Positions 63,322 to 64,000 of a stretch of 64,000 nt of DNA are shown piece by piece. The notes beneath the pieces were generated by a model. The model was given only the letters and a program-made list of their open reading frames with translations, made no database searches and was not told where the DNA came from. Source of the stretch: Pseudoalteromonas sp. FUC4 (GTDB lineage Bacteria; Pseudomonadota; Gammaproteobacteria; Enterobacterales; Alteromonadaceae); NCBI RefSeq assembly GCF_008370255.1, contig NZ_SEUI01000001.1, forward strand, positions 702,183-766,182, written 5' to 3'. Each line of letters starts with the position of its first letter. Within the stretch, counting starts at the first letter, position 1. The position numbers were made by a program, and so were the translations under genes.

Positions 63322-64000
63322 ATGGATCAAAGTACTACACAAATTTATAAACGTCTTGTCTCGTATGTTGGCACCTACAAAAGCGTCGCATTTGTCGCAA
63401 TTATTGGGATGATAGGCTATTCAGCAATGGATGCTCTATTTATTCAATTAATGAAGCCGTTTATTGATCAAGGTTTGAACCAGCGTAATACAGAAGTTTT
63501 AAAGTACGCTCCTTTTGTCGTTATCGCGTTAGTACTAGGACGTGGTATTTTTAACTTTATGTCTTCGTACTGTTTAAGTTATGTGGGCTCTCAAGTTGTA
63601 CGCTCTTTACGCCAAGAGTTATTTGAGCACATATTGCATTTACCCGTTTCTTTTCATGACAAAAACTCAACAGGCGATTTAATTTCAAAAATCACTTTTG
63701 ATACAGAGCAAGTTCAACAAGCAATTACTAAAGCGTTACTTATTGTTGTACGTGAAGGAGCCTTTGTCGTCTTTTTACTTGGTGTAATGTTTTATACCAG
63801 TTGGAAGCTCTCACTTATATTTCTAGTCATCATCCCTCTCGTCGCCATTATTGTAGCGGTAGTATCGAAACGTTTTCGCCATATTTCTAAAAGTATCCAA
63901 TCAGCTATGGGGCAGGTTACACGTAGCTCTGAACAAATGCTTAGCGGGCATAAAGTTATTCATGGATTTGGCGGACAAGACCAAGAAATAAACCATTTCT
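63322..64000 (+). CDS. msbA: Lipid A export ABC transporter MsbA, partial at the window edge
   Basis: About 226 codons are present, covering the first four to five membrane helices. The start MDQSTTQIYKRLVSYVGTYK, then LFIQLMKPFIDQGLN, LPVSFHDKNSTGDLISKITFDTEQV and VREGAFVVFLLGVMFYTSWKLSLIFLVIIPLVA match MsbA closely. The ATPase domain lies beyond the window. It flips lipid A-core across the inner membrane. It stands 60 bases behind comEC, as in many gammaproteobacteria. Confidence 0.95.
   Translation, partial: MDQSTTQIYKRLVSYVGTYKSVAFVAIIGMIGYSAMDALFIQLMKPFIDQGLNQRNTEVLKYAPFVVIALVLGRGIFNFMSSYCLSYVGSQVVRSLRQELFEHILHLPVSFHDKNSTGDLISKITFDTEQVQQAITKALLIVVREGAFVVFLLGVMFYTSWKLSLIFLVIIPLVAIIVAVVSKRFRHISKSIQSAMGQVTRSSEQMLSGHKVIHGFGGQDQEINHF

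Overview
The window is 64 kb of low-GC chromosome, by eye about 40% G+C, from a marine gammaproteobacterium. Gene content and order fit Pseudoalteromonas or a close relative: pyrD-zapC-rlmKL-grx-uup-DUF3466, yebR-type reductase-proQ-prc, tusDCBE next to yccA, mnmA-hflD-purB, comEC-msbA, a 180-kDa type NAD-glutamate dehydrogenase, and a DUF2835 gene behind pepN. The genus is inferred from recognised proteins, not from a search. The window is cut inside genes at both ends (avtA left, msbA right).

Layout. 0-9 kb: avtA (partial), a GST, an RlhA-like U32 protein, an EEP-family nuclease/phosphatase whose N-terminus lacks a usual start codon, then a LytS/LytR-type two-component pair and a secreted alpha/beta hydrolase. 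8.9-10.1 kb: 1.2 kb without an intact gene, holding a decayed IS3-family insertion sequence and a perfect FNR-type box. 10.1-15 kb: a yhiI-rbbA-yhhJ export operon. 15-23 kb: mixed single genes (MAPEG protein, ABC exporter, lipoprotein, frameshifted GFA gene, spermidine-synthase-like protein, small membrane protein, M28 peptidase, DUF4826-like protein, GNAT). 23-31 kb, mostly minus strand: RoxA, PurB, HflD, MnmA, then NudJ, RluE, TusE/B/C/D and YccA. TusBCD and TusE pass sulfur to MnmA, so most of the tRNA U34 thiolation relay is clustered here.

31.2-31.5 kb: two identical tRNA-Ser(UGA) genes behind one strong promoter. 31.7-40 kb, plus strand: a small membrane protein, free-methionine-sulfoxide reductase, a small acidic unknown, ProQ, Prc, NhaC, PepN and a DUF2835 protein. 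40.2-47.3 kb: a four-gene set of DUF1302 outer-membrane protein, DUF1329 periplasmic protein, YCF48-type beta-propeller and MMPL-type RND permease. This is the most system-like locus in the window and looks like an envelope-spanning transporter of hydrophobic molecules; its substrate is unknown. 47.5-64 kb: NAD-glutamate dehydrogenase, PyrD, ZapC, RlmKL, a glutaredoxin-like protein, Uup, a DUF3466 protein, a MITE-like repeat, then divergent DUF2062 and comEC genes and the start of msbA.

Most of the window is ordinary core chromosome. I saw no CRISPR array, prophage, restriction system, toxin-antitoxin pair or intact transposon. The points most worth checking are the RND/DUF1302/DUF1329/YCF48 set and the inverted repeat at its promoter, the FNR box before the rbbA operon, the two damaged genes (EEP start, GFA frameshift), the Asp-for-His change in the M28 peptidase, the hairpin before pepN, and the unknown acidic gene next to proQ.
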